Shown here in pieces: positions 37,466 through 47,001 of a DNA stretch of 64,000 nt. The stretch spans positions 248,001 to 312,000 of the forward strand of contig NZ_JACHIP010000006.1 of NCBI RefSeq assembly GCF_014203275.1, written 5' to 3'. The translations under genes and the position numbers were made by a program. This DNA is from Granulicella aggregans (GTDB lineage Bacteria > Acidobacteriota > Terriglobia > Terriglobales > Acidobacteriaceae). Every line of letters begins with the position of its first letter. Within the stretch, counting starts at the first letter, position 1. The notes below the pieces were generated by a model, which worked only from the letters and a program-made list of their open reading frames with translations, did not search any database and was not told the origin of the DNA.

Positions 37466-38491
37466 ATGAAGCAGGTAAGCAGCAGGTCACACGAAGAGCA
37501 ATCACCGCAACCGGGCGTAGTAAACCCCCAAGCGACTTACACACGCCGGAATGCTCTATACGGGAGCGCAGCTCTGATCGCGGCGGTTGCGTTGCCCTCT
37601 GAATCATTCGCAACACCGCCGGGAGCTGGCGACAAACACTCCGGAGTAGAACCGGCAAAAGGGAAAGCCATGAACACGATTACGGTCAAGGACGGAACTT
37701 CTATCTACTTTAAGGACTGGGGAACCGGACAGCCGATCGTATTCTGCCACGGATGGCCACTCAGCGCCGACGCATGGGACGCTCAGATGCTGTTCTTCGG
37801 TCAACACGGCTATCGCGTCATTGCCCATGACCGTCGCGGCCATGGACGTTCAGGGCAGCCGTGGACTGGCAACGACATGGATACCTACGCGGATGATCTC
37901 GCAGAAATCTTTGAAAAACTCGATCTAAAGAACGTCGTCCTTGTCGGACATTCGACGGGTGGAGGAGAGGTCGCCCGCTATATAGGCCGTCACGGGACCA
38001 AGCGTGTTAGCAAAGCTGTACTGATCTCAGCTGTTACCCCATTCATGCTCCAGACCGAAACGAATCCTCACGGCGCACCCATGTCTGTTTTTGATGGCCT
38101 TCGCGCTGGTGTCTCCAGCAACCGGGCCCAGTTCTACAAAGATCTCTCCATGCCGTTCTACGGTTACAACAAGCCTGATGCCAAGGTTTCGGAAGGCATC
38201 CGAGATGCCTTCTTTCTCGAAGGAATGGAGGGATCACTCCAAGGCCAGTACGAGTGCATCAAAGCGTTCTCTGAAACTGACTTTCGCGGCGACCTGAAGA
38301 AATTCGACGTGCCCACACTCATCCTTCAGGGCGAAGCAGATCAGATAGTCCCTTTAGGGATCTCGTCTCCAATCACGGCCACACTGGTAAAGAACTCAAC
38401 GCTGAAGACCTACCCCGGTCAACCACACGGTCTTTGCACGACGTTCGCCGACACTATCAACTCCGACCTCTTAGCGTTCATTAAGAGGTAG
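37466..38491 (+). CDS. Exported alpha/beta hydrolase of the cofactor-free haloperoxidase type
   Basis: 341 residues. The C-terminal 270 residues match non-haem chloroperoxidase/esterase proteins: [28 protein letters not shown], nucleophile [12 protein letters not shown], acid in QGEADQIVP, and His in [10 protein letters not shown]. The N-terminal 50 residues contain a Tat-like signal ([18 protein letters not shown]), so the enzyme is probably periplasmic. ATG 37466 has AAAGGA upstream; the internal ATG 37670 would give a cytoplasmic form. Confidence 0.88.
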   Translation: MKQVSSRSHEEQSPQPGVVNPQATYTRRNALYGSAALIAAVALPSESFATPPGAGDKHSGVEPAKGKAMNTITVKDGTSIYFKDWGTGQPIVFCHGWPLSADAWDAQMLFFGQHGYRVIAHDRRGHGRSGQPWTGNDMDTYADDLAEIFEKLDLKNVVLVGHSTGGGEVARYIGRHGTKRVSKAVLISAVTPFMLQTETNPHGAPMSVFDGLRAGVSSNRAQFYKDLSMPFYGYNKPDAKVSEGIRDAFFLEGMEGSLQGQYECIKAFSETDFRGDLKKFDVPTLILQGEADQIVPLGISSPITATLVKNSTLKTYPGQPHGLCTTFADTINSDLLAFIKR

Positions 38492-38500
38492 ATGCCATGA

Positions 38501-38533
38501 GGAGTGGGGCCACGAAGTTCTGGAGCCCACTCC
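38501..38533. terminator. Weak terminator-like hairpin
   Basis: GGAGTGGG (38501-38508) pairs with CCCACTCC (38526-38533) just downstream of the hydrolase stop. The following TTC lacks a true T run. Confidence 0.35.
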
Positions 38534-38602
38534 TTCACTTCGAAAAGCATAAGCCGAGCTAATCAGGCACCGGCGAAGATGGCAGATAGAGGCTTCAACT
38601 CC

Positions 38603-39163
38603 CTACAAGTGATTTGCGAGCATCGTCGCCATCTCCCGAAGCGCCTCGTCTACGTCTGCTTCGTGGTCTTTCAAAGCTACGTGCGGATCGCGGAGCAGGC
38701 CGCCCGGGGTGTGCATCATGGCCGATATCATGATCTTGGGCTGCAGCGTCAACGGCTTCATCCCTAAACGCTTCAACACGGGAGCCAGCTGGGCGGCTGA
38801 CTTCTGACCGCCGTGATAACCATAGCTGATGGTCAATGCAGGCTTCCCGCTCCATTCGCGAAAGAGATGGTCTAGCGCATTTTTGAGAGGGGCTGGGTAA
38901 CCCCAGTTGTACTGCGGAGTAACGAAGACGAAACCGCAACAATCGGCGATCTTCTCGCTCCACGCTTTTGTATGCGGCTGGATGTAGATTCCATCAACCG
39001 GTAGCCCAGGCTCGTCATCCATAGGCAACAGCCAAGATGCCAGGTCGACCACTTCCGTTTTGAGGAGATGTTGGTCGTCTGCTCGCTCTTTGACCCACGC
39101 AGCCACCTGTGGCCCAATCCGGATCGCCCTGACACTCCCAATGATGATTGCAACAGGCCGCAT
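38603..39163 (-). CDS. NADPH-dependent FMN reductase (flavodoxin-like fold)
   Basis: 186 residues. GSVRAIRIGPQVAAWV is the phosphate-binding loop for FMN, and TPQYNWGYPAPLKNALDHLF is the family's central signature. Members reduce FMN, quinones or azo and chromate compounds in the cytoplasm. It fits the redox-rich content of this part of the island. Confidence 0.92.
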   Translation of the reverse strand: MRPVAIIIGSVRAIRIGPQVAAWVKERADDQHLLKTEVVDLASWLLPMDDEPGLPVDGIYIQPHTKAWSEKIADCCGFVFVTPQYNWGYPAPLKNALDHLFREWSGKPALTISYGYHGGQKSAAQLAPVLKRLGMKPLTLQPKIMISAMMHTPGGLLRDPHVALKDHEADVDEALREMATMLANHL

Positions 39164-39469
39164 CCTTAGATCTCCACATGTTGGTAACGCTTTTGGGTTC
39201 GCTTAGATTGAGACGAACGAGGGTTGCGTCATCTTCCAAATCTGAAACATTGGGAGGAGACTCGCGCCGAAGGTCGTTCATGTGTCGGCCGGACCCGCGA
39301 AGGTCGGGGCTACAAGCGCAGATATCCGGCGTCTCCGATCACACGGCCGGACGGCCAGAGCGACTTCGCGCCCTTCGTGACTTCGTGGTGTCATCGGACT
39401 GACGATAGCTGTTGGAGCCAAGAACCTCTTTGCCGATCATGCTGCGTTTTGGCATTTTGAACTCAGACC
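39164..39469. other. Intergenic region, no gene seen
   Basis: 306 bases between two minus-strand genes. It would carry the FMN reductase promoter. No protein-like frame or repeat was recognised. Confidence 0.5.
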
Positions 39470-42400
39470 CTACCTTGCTACGATGACCCTCTCAGGGACA
39501 GTCAAGGTCACTTTTGTGCCTGTAGGCGAAGAAGCTTCTATAGAGAGTTCCGCCTCAATTCGCGCAGCTCTTTCCTTCATGCCTTGCACCCCGTAGTGGC
39601 CACTCCGTCCGTCTCTTGCAAGGGCTTCAGTTATGCCTAGACCGTTATCGCGGATGCTGAGCACCACATCGTTCGAAAAGACAAGCCTCACCTCAATACG
39701 TGTTCCATGGGAGTGAGTGCAGGCATTTCGAATTGCCTCATGAGCGATCCGATAAACCTCGTCAGTTACGGCGGCATGCAGAGGCTTAGCCTCTCCAGCT
39801 TGAGTGAATACGCCCTCTATACCGCTGCCATCTGTAGCGTCTTGCAAAAGCTTATCGATGGTCGTGCTGAGTGACCCAGCCTGATCTGGCGAGGTTCGTA
39901 AGGACTCAACTGCTACTCGGCCTTCTCTGGTGGCCTGCCCCAGCCACGCGGAGATACGCTCTACTGCCCTACGCATTTGGAGAGGATCCGAGGTATGCAG
40001 TGCGTTGTCTGCGGCCATCTTACTGCCCTGTATTGTCTGTAGCAGAGTGTCGTGCAAGTCTCGCGCGATACGCGTTCTTTCGCCTAGGCGTTCCTCCAGC
40101 TTCATCTTGAACTCGGCTTCTTGCGCTTCGAGACGATGCCGATAGGCCCAATACAGCGCTACTGCGAACAAGATGGCGATCATGGTCCTGAAAGGCCAGC
40201 TATTCCACCAAGCTGGAGCGATGATGATCTTGAGCGCGGCACCAGGCTCAATCCAGAGACCACGGCTCGCCGCAGTTTCGACTCGGAACGTATAGGTGCC
40301 CGCCGGAAGAGTTGTGTAGCTGGCTGTGCGCTTCGTGCCGCTGACTTCGTTCCAATCTCGATCTAGACCGTCTAGTTTGTATCGATACCTCAGTTTGTCG
40401 CTGTTTCGATAGTTTAGCCCTGCGAACGTGAAGGAGAAGATCGATTGAGAGTGATTCAACCTCAGTAGGGACGTGTAGTCAATAGCTTGCTCCAGGAATG
40501 TGTTTGCAGCCGGTGCGATCGACTTCCCGCTGAGTTGAAAGTCAGTAAGTCTGACGCTCGGACGGGATAAGGTCTCAGATACCGTGCGTGGTTGGAACGC
40601 GACTGCGCCGCTGAAGCCTCCAAAGAACATCTCTCCGTCGTCATGTCTTGAACAGGCACCCCAACCTGTAAGATCTTCGCCCGGCAATCCGTCGATCTGT
40701 GCATAAACTTTGAGTGTCCTCGCCGTCGGATCGAACCGGGACAGTCCTCTGTTCGTGCTCATCCATAAAGATCCCGCATCGTCGCTTTGAATGCAGCTGA
40801 TTACATTTCCGGATAGGTCATCGTTCTGGGAAAAATGCTCAAAGCTTTTGCGGTCTTCTTTGAGGCGGTCCAGGCCGTTCTGGGTGCCGACCCAAACGTG
40901 CTTGGAAGCGTCGATATAAATCGTGTTTACTCGGTTGTCGCTTAATGAGGCGGCGTCTTCTGAGTGATGAGTTAAGGTCGTGAATTCTTTCGTCAAAGGA
41001 TCGAAGAAGTCCAACCCTCTATTGCTACCGAGCCACAGCGCTCCGGAGCTGTCTTCAGCGATCGCATAGTAGTTTGTGCTTCCGCGCTCAGGCTTGGATG
41101 TATATGATTCAAAAGAGTGATTGTTCGCGTTAAAATGGCTGATGCCATCCCAGGTAGCCGCCCAAAGTGATCCGGAATGGTCGACTAAGATGCGTTCGAC
41201 GGTGTCGCCAATGATAGCGGACGGATCAGATGGCCTATGACGGTACTGATGCCACCCTGCGGTTTGCGGATCCATACTGAACAGGCCAAAATCCGCTGTT
41301 CCAAACCAAAGAGTTCCGCTGCTGTCTTCGATAATGGATAGCACGTCCGTTCCGTCAAACCGGTGAACGCGTCGGTATGAACCAGTTTTGTGATCAATCA
41401 CCTGAAGAGCGCCGGTCGTGCCGATCCAGATATCTCCGTTGCGATCTTTATAAATTGAGCTGACGAGCGAAGAGACGAGATTGTTGCTCGAGCCCGCCTG
41501 CCGGGAGAAGCTTCGGAAGGAAGAACTGTCCAGCACAAAGAAATCGGGCGAATCCTGATGGAGTCCTACCCAGAATCGGTGTCCGGTGTCCTCGAAGACT
41601 GTGTTGACTCGATTCGAAGCGAGGCTGTTTGAATCACCGATTTCGTTTTGATAGCGAGTAAAGTAAGTGGCCTTTTTATCGAGGCGAAGTAGGCCGAGTC
41701 CCGCAGTGGCGAACCACATCGCTTCCTCGTGGTCCTCCATCATGGAGAAGATCGTGCCCGCTGTTTGGCTTTTGGAGGTTCCGAGATTGGGTTGGATCGG
41801 TGTGAGTTTGCCGGAATTTCGATCCAGGAGACCGAGGCTATTTACGGGACCGTAGGTAACCCAGAAGCGTCCCTGAGAATCTTCGTGAAAAGCGGCACTC
41901 GCGTATATGACGGGAAGCGGAATGTACTTTTCTACGCGACCGCTCGCCAAGTTGAGCTTGTTCAGGCCATTCCGAGTCGCAACCCAGAAGTCGTTATGCC
42001 GGTCCAAGCCTGAGGACTGCACATCATTGCTGCTTATGCTTGAGGGATCTGAGTCCTGATGAACATAGCGATGTACCCGGTGATCAGACTTCGTGATCCC
42101 GTACAGGCCAGCCGAAGTGGAAAGCCAGATAGTTCCGCTCAAATCCTGGCTGATTTGAGCGACAGTCGGTTCTGCTACTCCGGACGGCACGGTGTTGCCA
42201 AGCCGATAATGAGTGAACCGTTCAGTGACTGGATCGTAGTTGTCGAGCGTCTGATCGCACGCAATCCAGAGGGTGCCATTTGCATCTTTGAAAAGCGCTC
42301 TTATGTAAACGCCGCCGAGGCTGTTCGGATTGCTGTTGTCGTGGACGAATACCCGATAGCTATAACCATCAAAGCGGTTGAGGCCATACTGTGTTCCGAA

Positions 42401-42649
42401 CCAGATGAAGCCGTGATCATCCTCAACGATCTGTTCAACTCGCGTTTGCGATAGACCGGCATCGAGCGACAAATGATTGAAGCGAATGTCGGTGCCGCTG
42501 CGAAGCGGAAGCTCAATAGCAGGAATGCTAAGTGCTGGTGACGCGAGACAGCGGAATCGTGATCCAAGCACCAGCAAGATCGCCATGACGACCAGTTTCC
42601 GGTGAATTAGAACGTACAATTCATTCCCCTCACAGCTTTCGGCAGTCAA
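39470..42649 (-). CDS. Hybrid beta-propeller sensor histidine kinase (HisKA_3)
   Basis: 1059 residues. After a signal-like segment (about residues 19-37) come about a dozen propeller repeats of the pattern DxxGxxWxGT, a Y_Y_Y domain (FTFAGLNYRNSDKLRYRYKLDGLDRDW), one transmembrane helix (about residue 835), then a HisKA_3 box with the phospho-His in RIARDLHDTLLQT. The ATPase domain has NACTHS and IRDNGLGI. The periplasmic propeller likely senses a polymer or envelope signal. HisKA_3 kinases pair with NarL-type regulators; the one at 34360 is the candidate. Confidence 0.93.
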   Translation of the reverse strand: MTAESCEGNELYVLIHRKLVVMAILLVLGSRFRCLASPALSIPAIELPLRSGTDIRFNHLSLDAGLSQTRVEQIVEDDHGFIWFGTQYGLNRFDGYSYRVFVHDNSNPNSLGGVYIRALFKDANGTLWIACDQTLDNYDPVTERFTHYRLGNTVPSGVAEPTVAQISQDLSGTIWLSTSAGLYGITKSDHRVHRYVHQDSDPSSISSNDVQSSGLDRHNDFWVATRNGLNKLNLASGRVEKYIPLPVIYASAAFHEDSQGRFWVTYGPVNSLGLLDRNSGKLTPIQPNLGTSKSQTAGTIFSMMEDHEEAMWFATAGLGLLRLDKKATYFTRYQNEIGDSNSLASNRVNTVFEDTGHRFWVGLHQDSPDFFVLDSSSFRSFSRQAGSSNNLVSSLVSSIYKDRNGDIWIGTTGALQVIDHKTGSYRRVHRFDGTDVLSIIEDSSGTLWFGTADFGLFSMDPQTAGWHQYRHRPSDPSAIIGDTVERILVDHSGSLWAATWDGISHFNANNHSFESYTSKPERGSTNYYAIAEDSSGALWLGSNRGLDFFDPLTKEFTTLTHHSEDAASLSDNRVNTIYIDASKHVWVGTQNGLDRLKEDRKSFEHFSQNDDLSGNVISCIQSDDAGSLWMSTNRGLSRFDPTARTLKVYAQIDGLPGEDLTGWGACSRHDDGEMFFGGFSGAVAFQPRTVSETLSRPSVRLTDFQLSGKSIAPAANTFLEQAIDYTSLLRLNHSQSIFSFTFAGLNYRNSDKLRYRYKLDGLDRDWNEVSGTKRTASYTTLPAGTYTFRVETAASRGLWIEPGAALKIIIAPAWWNSWPFRTMIAILFAVALYWAYRHRLEAQEAEFKMKLEERLGERTRIARDLHDTLLQTIQGSKMAADNALHTSDPLQMRRAVERISAWLGQATREGRVAVESLRTSPDQAGSLSTTIDKLLQDATDGSGIEGVFTQAGEAKPLHAAVTDEVYRIAHEAIRNACTHSHGTRIEVRLVFSNDVVLSIRDNGLGITEALARDGRSGHYGVQGMKERAARIEAELSIEASSPTGTKVTLTVPERVIVAR

Positions 42650-42933
42650 ACTGAGTCAAGAACAGCGATGCGAGCACGCACGCGCCAAGAGCGGTCGGCT
42701 CTCGTTGCAGTTCCCAATGGGCAGAAGCCAAGTCTGGTATGGTCTCGCGTCAAAGTTTGGTGATGAGCCTATTGTCCCACGATGAGAGAGGGAGAGGTGG
42801 ATCTGAAGAGGGCAACCCTTTCGGCCAAAATGTCGTGTGTTCGGCAAAGAAGGCTTACGTCGAGCCCCTGTAGCGTCGAAGTGTTGCGAGCTTCGGATTC
42901 CGGGGCGAACGCGATGTCGAAATTTATATTGAG

Positions 42934-43791
42934 GTGTTCCGCATGTCTTCAAAGACCCAAGAAACAATCAAGAACGTTGATGGGCAGGCGATTTTCTTTC
43001 GCTCGTGGCGTCCGGAACTTGGTGCCCGTGCGACGTTGATCATCATTCCCGGCTTCAACGCTCACAGCGCATACTACGAGTGGGTGGCCGAACGTTTTGT
43101 AGCCGATGGCCTGGCAGTCTATGCGATCGACTTGCAGGGTCGCGGTCAGTCTGAGGGGGAACGCTTCTTCGTTGAAACCTTCGAAGACTATGTGGGAGAT
43201 GTCGAAGCGGTCAAGACGGTTGTCGACGCAAGAGATCCGGGTAATCCAGTGATTTTGCTCGGGCATAGCGCCGGCGGCGTCGTAGCCTGCCTGTATGCGC
43301 TCGACCATCCTTCACAACTGACCGGGCTGATCTCTGAAAGTTTCGCTCATGAATTGCCAGCTCCAGATTTTGTTCTGTCTGTGTTCAAAGGATTGAGTCA
43401 TATCGCGCCCCACACACATCTCCTCCATCTGCCGAATGAGAAATTTTCTCGTGATCCAGCGGCCGTAGAGACGATGAATGAGGATCCCCTGATCGAGAAG
43501 GAGACCCAGCCCGTACAGACCATGGCTGCATTGGTTCGAGCGGACGAGCGCCTGAAGAAAGAATTTCCGGAGATCACGCTACCTGTTCTCATCCTTCACG
43601 GCACGGCGGACGAAAACACAAGGCCGAGCGGTAGCCAGCATTTTCACGACGCAGTGGGATCGGTTGACAAGACGCTCAAGCTCTACGAAGGCGGCTATCA
43701 CGATCTCCTTAACGATCTCGACAAAGAAACCGTCCTTAGCGACATCATGTCCTGGATCGATGCTCACTTGCCGACTGTTGTAACGCCATAG
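42934..43791 (+). CDS. Alpha/beta hydrolase of the monoacylglycerol lipase/lysophospholipase type
   Basis: 285 residues. The N-terminal IIPGFNAHSAYYEW and YAIDLQGRGQSEGER precede the nucleophile GHSAGG, the acid in HGTADENTRP and the His in GGYHDLLND. This is the Hydrolase_4 (PldB-like) layout, acting on lipid esters. No signal peptide. It is followed 60 bases later by the carbonic anhydrase gene on the same strand, so they may be cotranscribed. Confidence 0.9.
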   Translation: MFRMSSKTQETIKNVDGQAIFFRSWRPELGARATLIIIPGFNAHSAYYEWVAERFVADGLAVYAIDLQGRGQSEGERFFVETFEDYVGDVEAVKTVVDARDPGNPVILLGHSAGGVVACLYALDHPSQLTGLISESFAHELPAPDFVLSVFKGLSHIAPHTHLLHLPNEKFSRDPAAVETMNEDPLIEKETQPVQTMAALVRADERLKKEFPEITLPVLILHGTADENTRPSGSQHFHDAVGSVDKTLKLYEGGYHDLLNDLDKETVLSDIMSWIDAHLPTVVTP

Positions 43792-43851
43792 GCCCGAGCA
43801 TGGCTGAAACGTCTGTCGACCGATCGCTCAAGTTTGGATGGCAGGAGAAGA

Positions 43852-44400
43852 ATGACATTCATCGAAACGTTACAGCAACGCAATGATGCTTTCGCCGCGA
43901 ATGGATTCTCGGCGAATCTGAAGATCATCCCGTCCACGAAGACTCTGATCATCGGGTGTCTGGATCCACGTGTCGATCCGATGGATGTTCTGGGGCTGAA
44001 GCCCGGAGAGGCCGCCATCATTCGCAACATCGGGGGAAGGATCAACCCAGCGCTCGTTGAAACGATGATTTTGCTGCCGGTGGTGACGAAGGCGGCTGGT
44101 CAAGACATGGGCCCCGGTTGGAACCTGATCATCCTTCACCACACTGACTGTGGGATCAAGGGCTGCTACAAGTTCGCTCCCGATCTTCTTGCGAGCCACT
44201 TGGGAGTGAGCCGGGAGGAGCTCGATTTGATGGCGATCACTGATCCCCATAAGGCCGTCGCAATGGACATTGCCGCCTACCGGGCGAACACAGCGATTCC
44301 GGGCGGTTACATGGTGTCCGGTCTGGTCTACGACGTTCTAACTGGAAAGATTGAAGTTGTTGTGCAGCCGTGCCTGCTGCGGGAAGCGGTGGAATCCTAA
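43852..44400 (+). CDS. Beta-class carbonic anhydrase
   Basis: About 182 residues. Zinc and catalytic residues are visible as GCLDPRVDP (Cys, Asp-Arg dyad) and HHTDCG (His, Cys). It interconverts CO2 and bicarbonate in the cytoplasm. ATG 43852 is preferred because AGGAG lies five bases upstream; a TTG at 43834 adds six residues. It is the last intact gene of the island before the right attachment site. Confidence 0.92.
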   Translation: MTFIETLQQRNDAFAANGFSANLKIIPSTKTLIIGCLDPRVDPMDVLGLKPGEAAIIRNIGGRINPALVETMILLPVVTKAAGQDMGPGWNLIILHHTDCGIKGCYKFAPDLLASHLGVSREELDLMAITDPHKAVAMDIAAYRANTAIPGGYMVSGLVYDVLTGKIEVVVQPCLLREAVES

Positions 44401-44551
44401 GACATTGGGTACCCCTCTCAAATTTCGGCTTGAGCCCCCGGGGTCCGTACTCAATCAGGTTCCGCTGAGATGACGGCCGCAAAGAGTCAAATGGGCGATA
44501 TCACTGACGGCAGCTATACCGACTGGCGCGATGCTCATCGTGGGTAGTCGT

Positions 44552-44573
44552 CTGCTACCAAATCTGCTAAATT
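44552..44573 (+). repeat. Right paired CTGCTA repeats (candidate integrase arm-type sites)
   Basis: CTGCTACCAA (44552-44561) and CTGCTAAATT (44564-44573) repeat with a 12-base period, the same period as the pair at 16623-16644. The 12-mer CTGCTACCAAAT is identical at both ends. Confidence 0.5.
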
Positions 44574-44696
44574 TTAGCGGTATCGGATGACATCGAACGA
44601 TATGCTCCGACACATCAGATAACGCTGATGCTCTCGTCGACATTGACGAATCCTGTTTATGCGACTCATTTAGCGGCACTTACGATAGGGAAGCAT

Positions 44697-44722
44697 TTCG
44701 AATTCCGCCTCTCCGCCATAAA
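44697..44722 (+). other. attR: partial copy of the tRNA-Ser 3' end
   Basis: TTCGAAT (44697-44703), a 4-base difference block, then CCTCTCCGCCATAAA (44708-44722), identical to 16563-16577. The sequence upstream of the T loop does not fold as a tRNA, so this is a 3'-end duplicate, not a second tRNA gene. Confidence 0.8.
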
Positions 44723-44764
44723 GCTTCCAGCCCCATCCCAAGAAATCCCAAAGACGTGTTCACG

Positions 44765-44790
44765 CCCCAGCCAATGCTGGGGTTTCGTGT
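44765..44790 (+). terminator. Hairpin, probable original terminator of tRNA-Ser
   Basis: CCCCAGC (44765-44771), loop CAAT, GCTGGGG (44776-44782), then TTTCGTGT. It lies about 40 bases beyond attR, where a tRNA terminator would have been before island insertion. Confidence 0.55.
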
Positions 44791-45262
44791 CAGTAGCGTC
44801 CTACGTCGTCCTTTGGAAGCGCAGCACAGGCGGAGTATCTGTGGGTATATGCAAGTTCTAAGTTTTGAGGCCCGCGGCGCGAAGGGCATTGCGAAGCTCG
44901 CCCTCGAAACAACTGGCTAGTCCGGCCGGTGCGCCCTTAGTGCTTTGGCACGTAGGCGTCTGCTACGGGAAAAAGCCCACGAGAAGCAGGTCCACCTCAA
45001 GAGAGAAAAGATCTCGCAGGAGAAGCAGACCTATAAGATCATCGTCGGCGAGCTACCCACCCGCGGGCCTTGATCCTTACAACAAGCTCATCGACTGCGT
45101 TTCCAGTGATAACAAAATCAATGTAACGAAGCCCTGGCGGTCGCATTTAAATAGCCGGACATGGCCGAATGCGAAGAATGTCGAACAGCAAAAGTCGCTC
45201 CAGAGACTAGTCGAAGTCGAGCGCGATCGCGGGATTTTTCTGTGATAAGTCCGCGAGCATGG
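44791..45262. other. Intergenic region without a clear gene
   Basis: About 470 bases. One frame around 44945-45070 reads a Lys/Glu-rich string ending KQTYKIIVGELPTRGP but has no start or homology I can name. It may be a decayed gene fragment. Confidence 0.4.
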
Positions 45263-45733
45263 CTATTCTGGCAACGGCTTTGAACTGCGTCTTTCGATTA
45301 GCGCGTCAAGAGAGAAGAGACCGGCTCCGAAGATCAGCACGATCACAGAGGCGAACAAAAACGTGAATGGGTCGGCCACATAAAACTTGCCAGGGTCGGA
45401 GAAGATCGCGGTCAGGGCTTCATGGTCGGCGGTCCAATAGGCGACAAACATGTTGATCGCCATCAGAAGACCGACCAGGCGGGTGCCCAGACCAACGATG
45501 AGAAGGATGCCCCCGAAAAACTCCAGTCCAGCGACGAAGTGCGCATTGAAGCCTGGGAAAGGGATATTGAGGGAGGCGAAGAACTCGGTGATTTTAGGGA
45601 TGCCGTGCAGCTTGCCCCAGCCGGTCTGGACGAGCTGCCAGCCCCAGTAGAGCCGAATGACCAGGAGAAAGGGTGACTGCAGCACCGATGCTGCCGCAGC
45701 GAAGCGTGAGTACAGATTGACCAGGGCTTTCAT
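45263..45733 (-). CDS. DoxX-family membrane protein
   Basis: 156 residues with four transmembrane segments. The LVIRLYWGWQLVQTGWGKL opening and FVAGLEFFGGILLIVGLGTRLVGLLMAINM region are the DoxX core. DoxX-like proteins accompany DUF692/DUF2063 bufferin operons in other bacteria, and one such operon begins 1.4 kb away here, though on the other strand and with a gene between. Its role is likely quinone or thiol redox in the inner membrane. Confidence 0.88.
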   Translation of the reverse strand: MKALVNLYSRFAAAASVLQSPFLLVIRLYWGWQLVQTGWGKLHGIPKITEFFASLNIPFPGFNAHFVAGLEFFGGILLIVGLGTRLVGLLMAINMFVAYWTADHEALTAIFSDPGKFYVADPFTFLFASVIVLIFGAGLFSLDALIERRSSKPLPE

Positions 45734-45955
45734 TCATCCTCTTTCAATTCTTTTTTTGAGCGCAGTTCGTAGACCGAAACTGACGCACTGACTTCGATTA
45801 GAGGTTGGCTTGAATAAAACGTTACACCCGAAGAATTGAAGGCGGCGAATTGCGGGAAGCAGAGGCTATTCGTCTTCTCGTACGTCAATAGCTCAGGAAC
45901 GTCAGGCATCATCTAATCTTGCAAGGCTGGTCGCATCGCCAAAGGAGAAGCAGAC

Positions 45956-46915
45956 GTGACATCCGTTTCGCGACTCCTGACCTGCGGTCTACTAGTCGCC
46001 GCAAGCGTCACAGCCTTCCCCCAACAGGAGAGAAGAACCTCCAGGGTTACGTCGTCCCAGTCGATCCACTGCGGAAAAGCACTTCTTCAGGTCGACTTCG
46101 GCGAAGGAAGTTTCGATCTGCCAACCAGCCGGATCGTTCAGCGCGTCCAGGATGTCGCCAATGCCTTGGCAAGGTTTTATGGTGTCTTCCCCGTTGCACG
46201 CACTCGGATTCTCATTCTCCCCGTTGCTGGCCGGCATGGTGTTCTGCAGGGAACAACCTGGGGCGACCGCGACGGCTTCTCCGCCTTTCTCCGCATCCGT
46301 ATTGGCAGTGCGACCACAGCCGAAGAGCTGGTGGATGACTGGATCCTCACGCACGAACTGGTTCATACCGCGCTCGCTTCCCTTCCCGACGACCAAAGCT
46401 GGCTCGAAGAGGGGCTGGCGAGCTACATCGAACCATTCATCCGGATGGAGGCTGGGGAGATCACCCCGGAAACGATGTGGGCAGGCATGGTGCGAGGCAT
46501 GCCGAACGGCGAGCCCGAAGGCGGCGACAAGGGAATGAACAATACTCATACCTGGGGACGGACCTATTGGGGTGGGGCGCTCTTCTGCCTGGAAGCTGAC
46601 GTGCGAATCCGCCGCGCTACTGGAAATCGAATGGGGCTACCCGATGCGCTCCGAGGTATCGTCGCAGCCGGGGCCACGATCGACCGAGAGATGCCACCGG
46701 CGAAGGTTCTCGCGATCGGAGACGCGGCCACGAAGACCAGTGTTCTTGAAGAGATGTACGGTGAGTGGTCGAAGTCGCCGGTGATGGTCGACCTCCCCAC
46801 CTTGTGGAACGACCTGGGAGTGCAGTTGAGCGGACGCACCGTCGTACTCAGCCCAAAGGCTCCGCTCGCGTCCGTTCGCGTGGCCATGTCCGCTTCTGGA
46901 CACTTACCGGGGTGA
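45956..46915 (+). CDS. Exported HExxH (peptidase MA-like) putative metalloprotease
   Basis: 319 residues. GTG 45956 has AAAGGAG about nine bases upstream; the first 21 residues (LLTCGLLVAASVTAFPQ) form a signal peptide. The zinc-binding HELVH lies near residue 137, followed by WLEEGLASYIEP, where the second Glu would be the third ligand: a gluzincin/peptidase-MA layout. The substrate is unknown. It lies upstream of the bufferin-like operon but separated from it by a 233-base spacer with its own operator-like site. Confidence 0.75.
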   Translation: MTSVSRLLTCGLLVAASVTAFPQQERRTSRVTSSQSIHCGKALLQVDFGEGSFDLPTSRIVQRVQDVANALARFYGVFPVARTRILILPVAGRHGVLQGTTWGDRDGFSAFLRIRIGSATTAEELVDDWILTHELVHTALASLPDDQSWLEEGLASYIEPFIRMEAGEITPETMWAGMVRGMPNGEPEGGDKGMNNTHTWGRTYWGGALFCLEADVRIRRATGNRMGLPDALRGIVAAGATIDREMPPAKVLAIGDAATKTSVLEEMYGEWSKSPVMVDLPTLWNDLGVQLSGRTVVLSPKAPLASVRVAMSASGHLPG

Positions 46916-47001
46916 GTTGCTCCATGTCGCTCAAGGGATGAGCCTTAGGAATTTCTTGGAGGACGTTGTAACCAATCTCCGGGTTGCTGCTCCAATGTGA
47001 A

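Larger units (their letters stand above)
16578..44722. mobile_element. Genomic island of about 28 kb integrated in tRNA-Ser
   Basis: Bounded by the tRNA 3' end and its partial duplicate, with a tyrosine-integrase remnant at the tRNA end and paired CTGCTA direct repeats near both ends. Content is accessory: transposon debris, glycan genes, pump, oxidoreductases, hydrolases, regulators. The integrase is truncated by IS66 debris, so the element is probably no longer mobile on its own. Confidence 0.78.

Noticed and set aside
44697-44722. Possible second tRNA-Ser gene
   Set aside because: Only the T loop and 3' acceptor are present; the upstream sequence has no anticodon or D arm and the T stem does not pair.
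44865-45245. Plus-strand 126-codon frame after the island
   Set aside because: Ser/Arg-rich, no ribosome site, and unlike neighbours; a different frame is Lys/Glu-rich. Neither is convincing as a gene.
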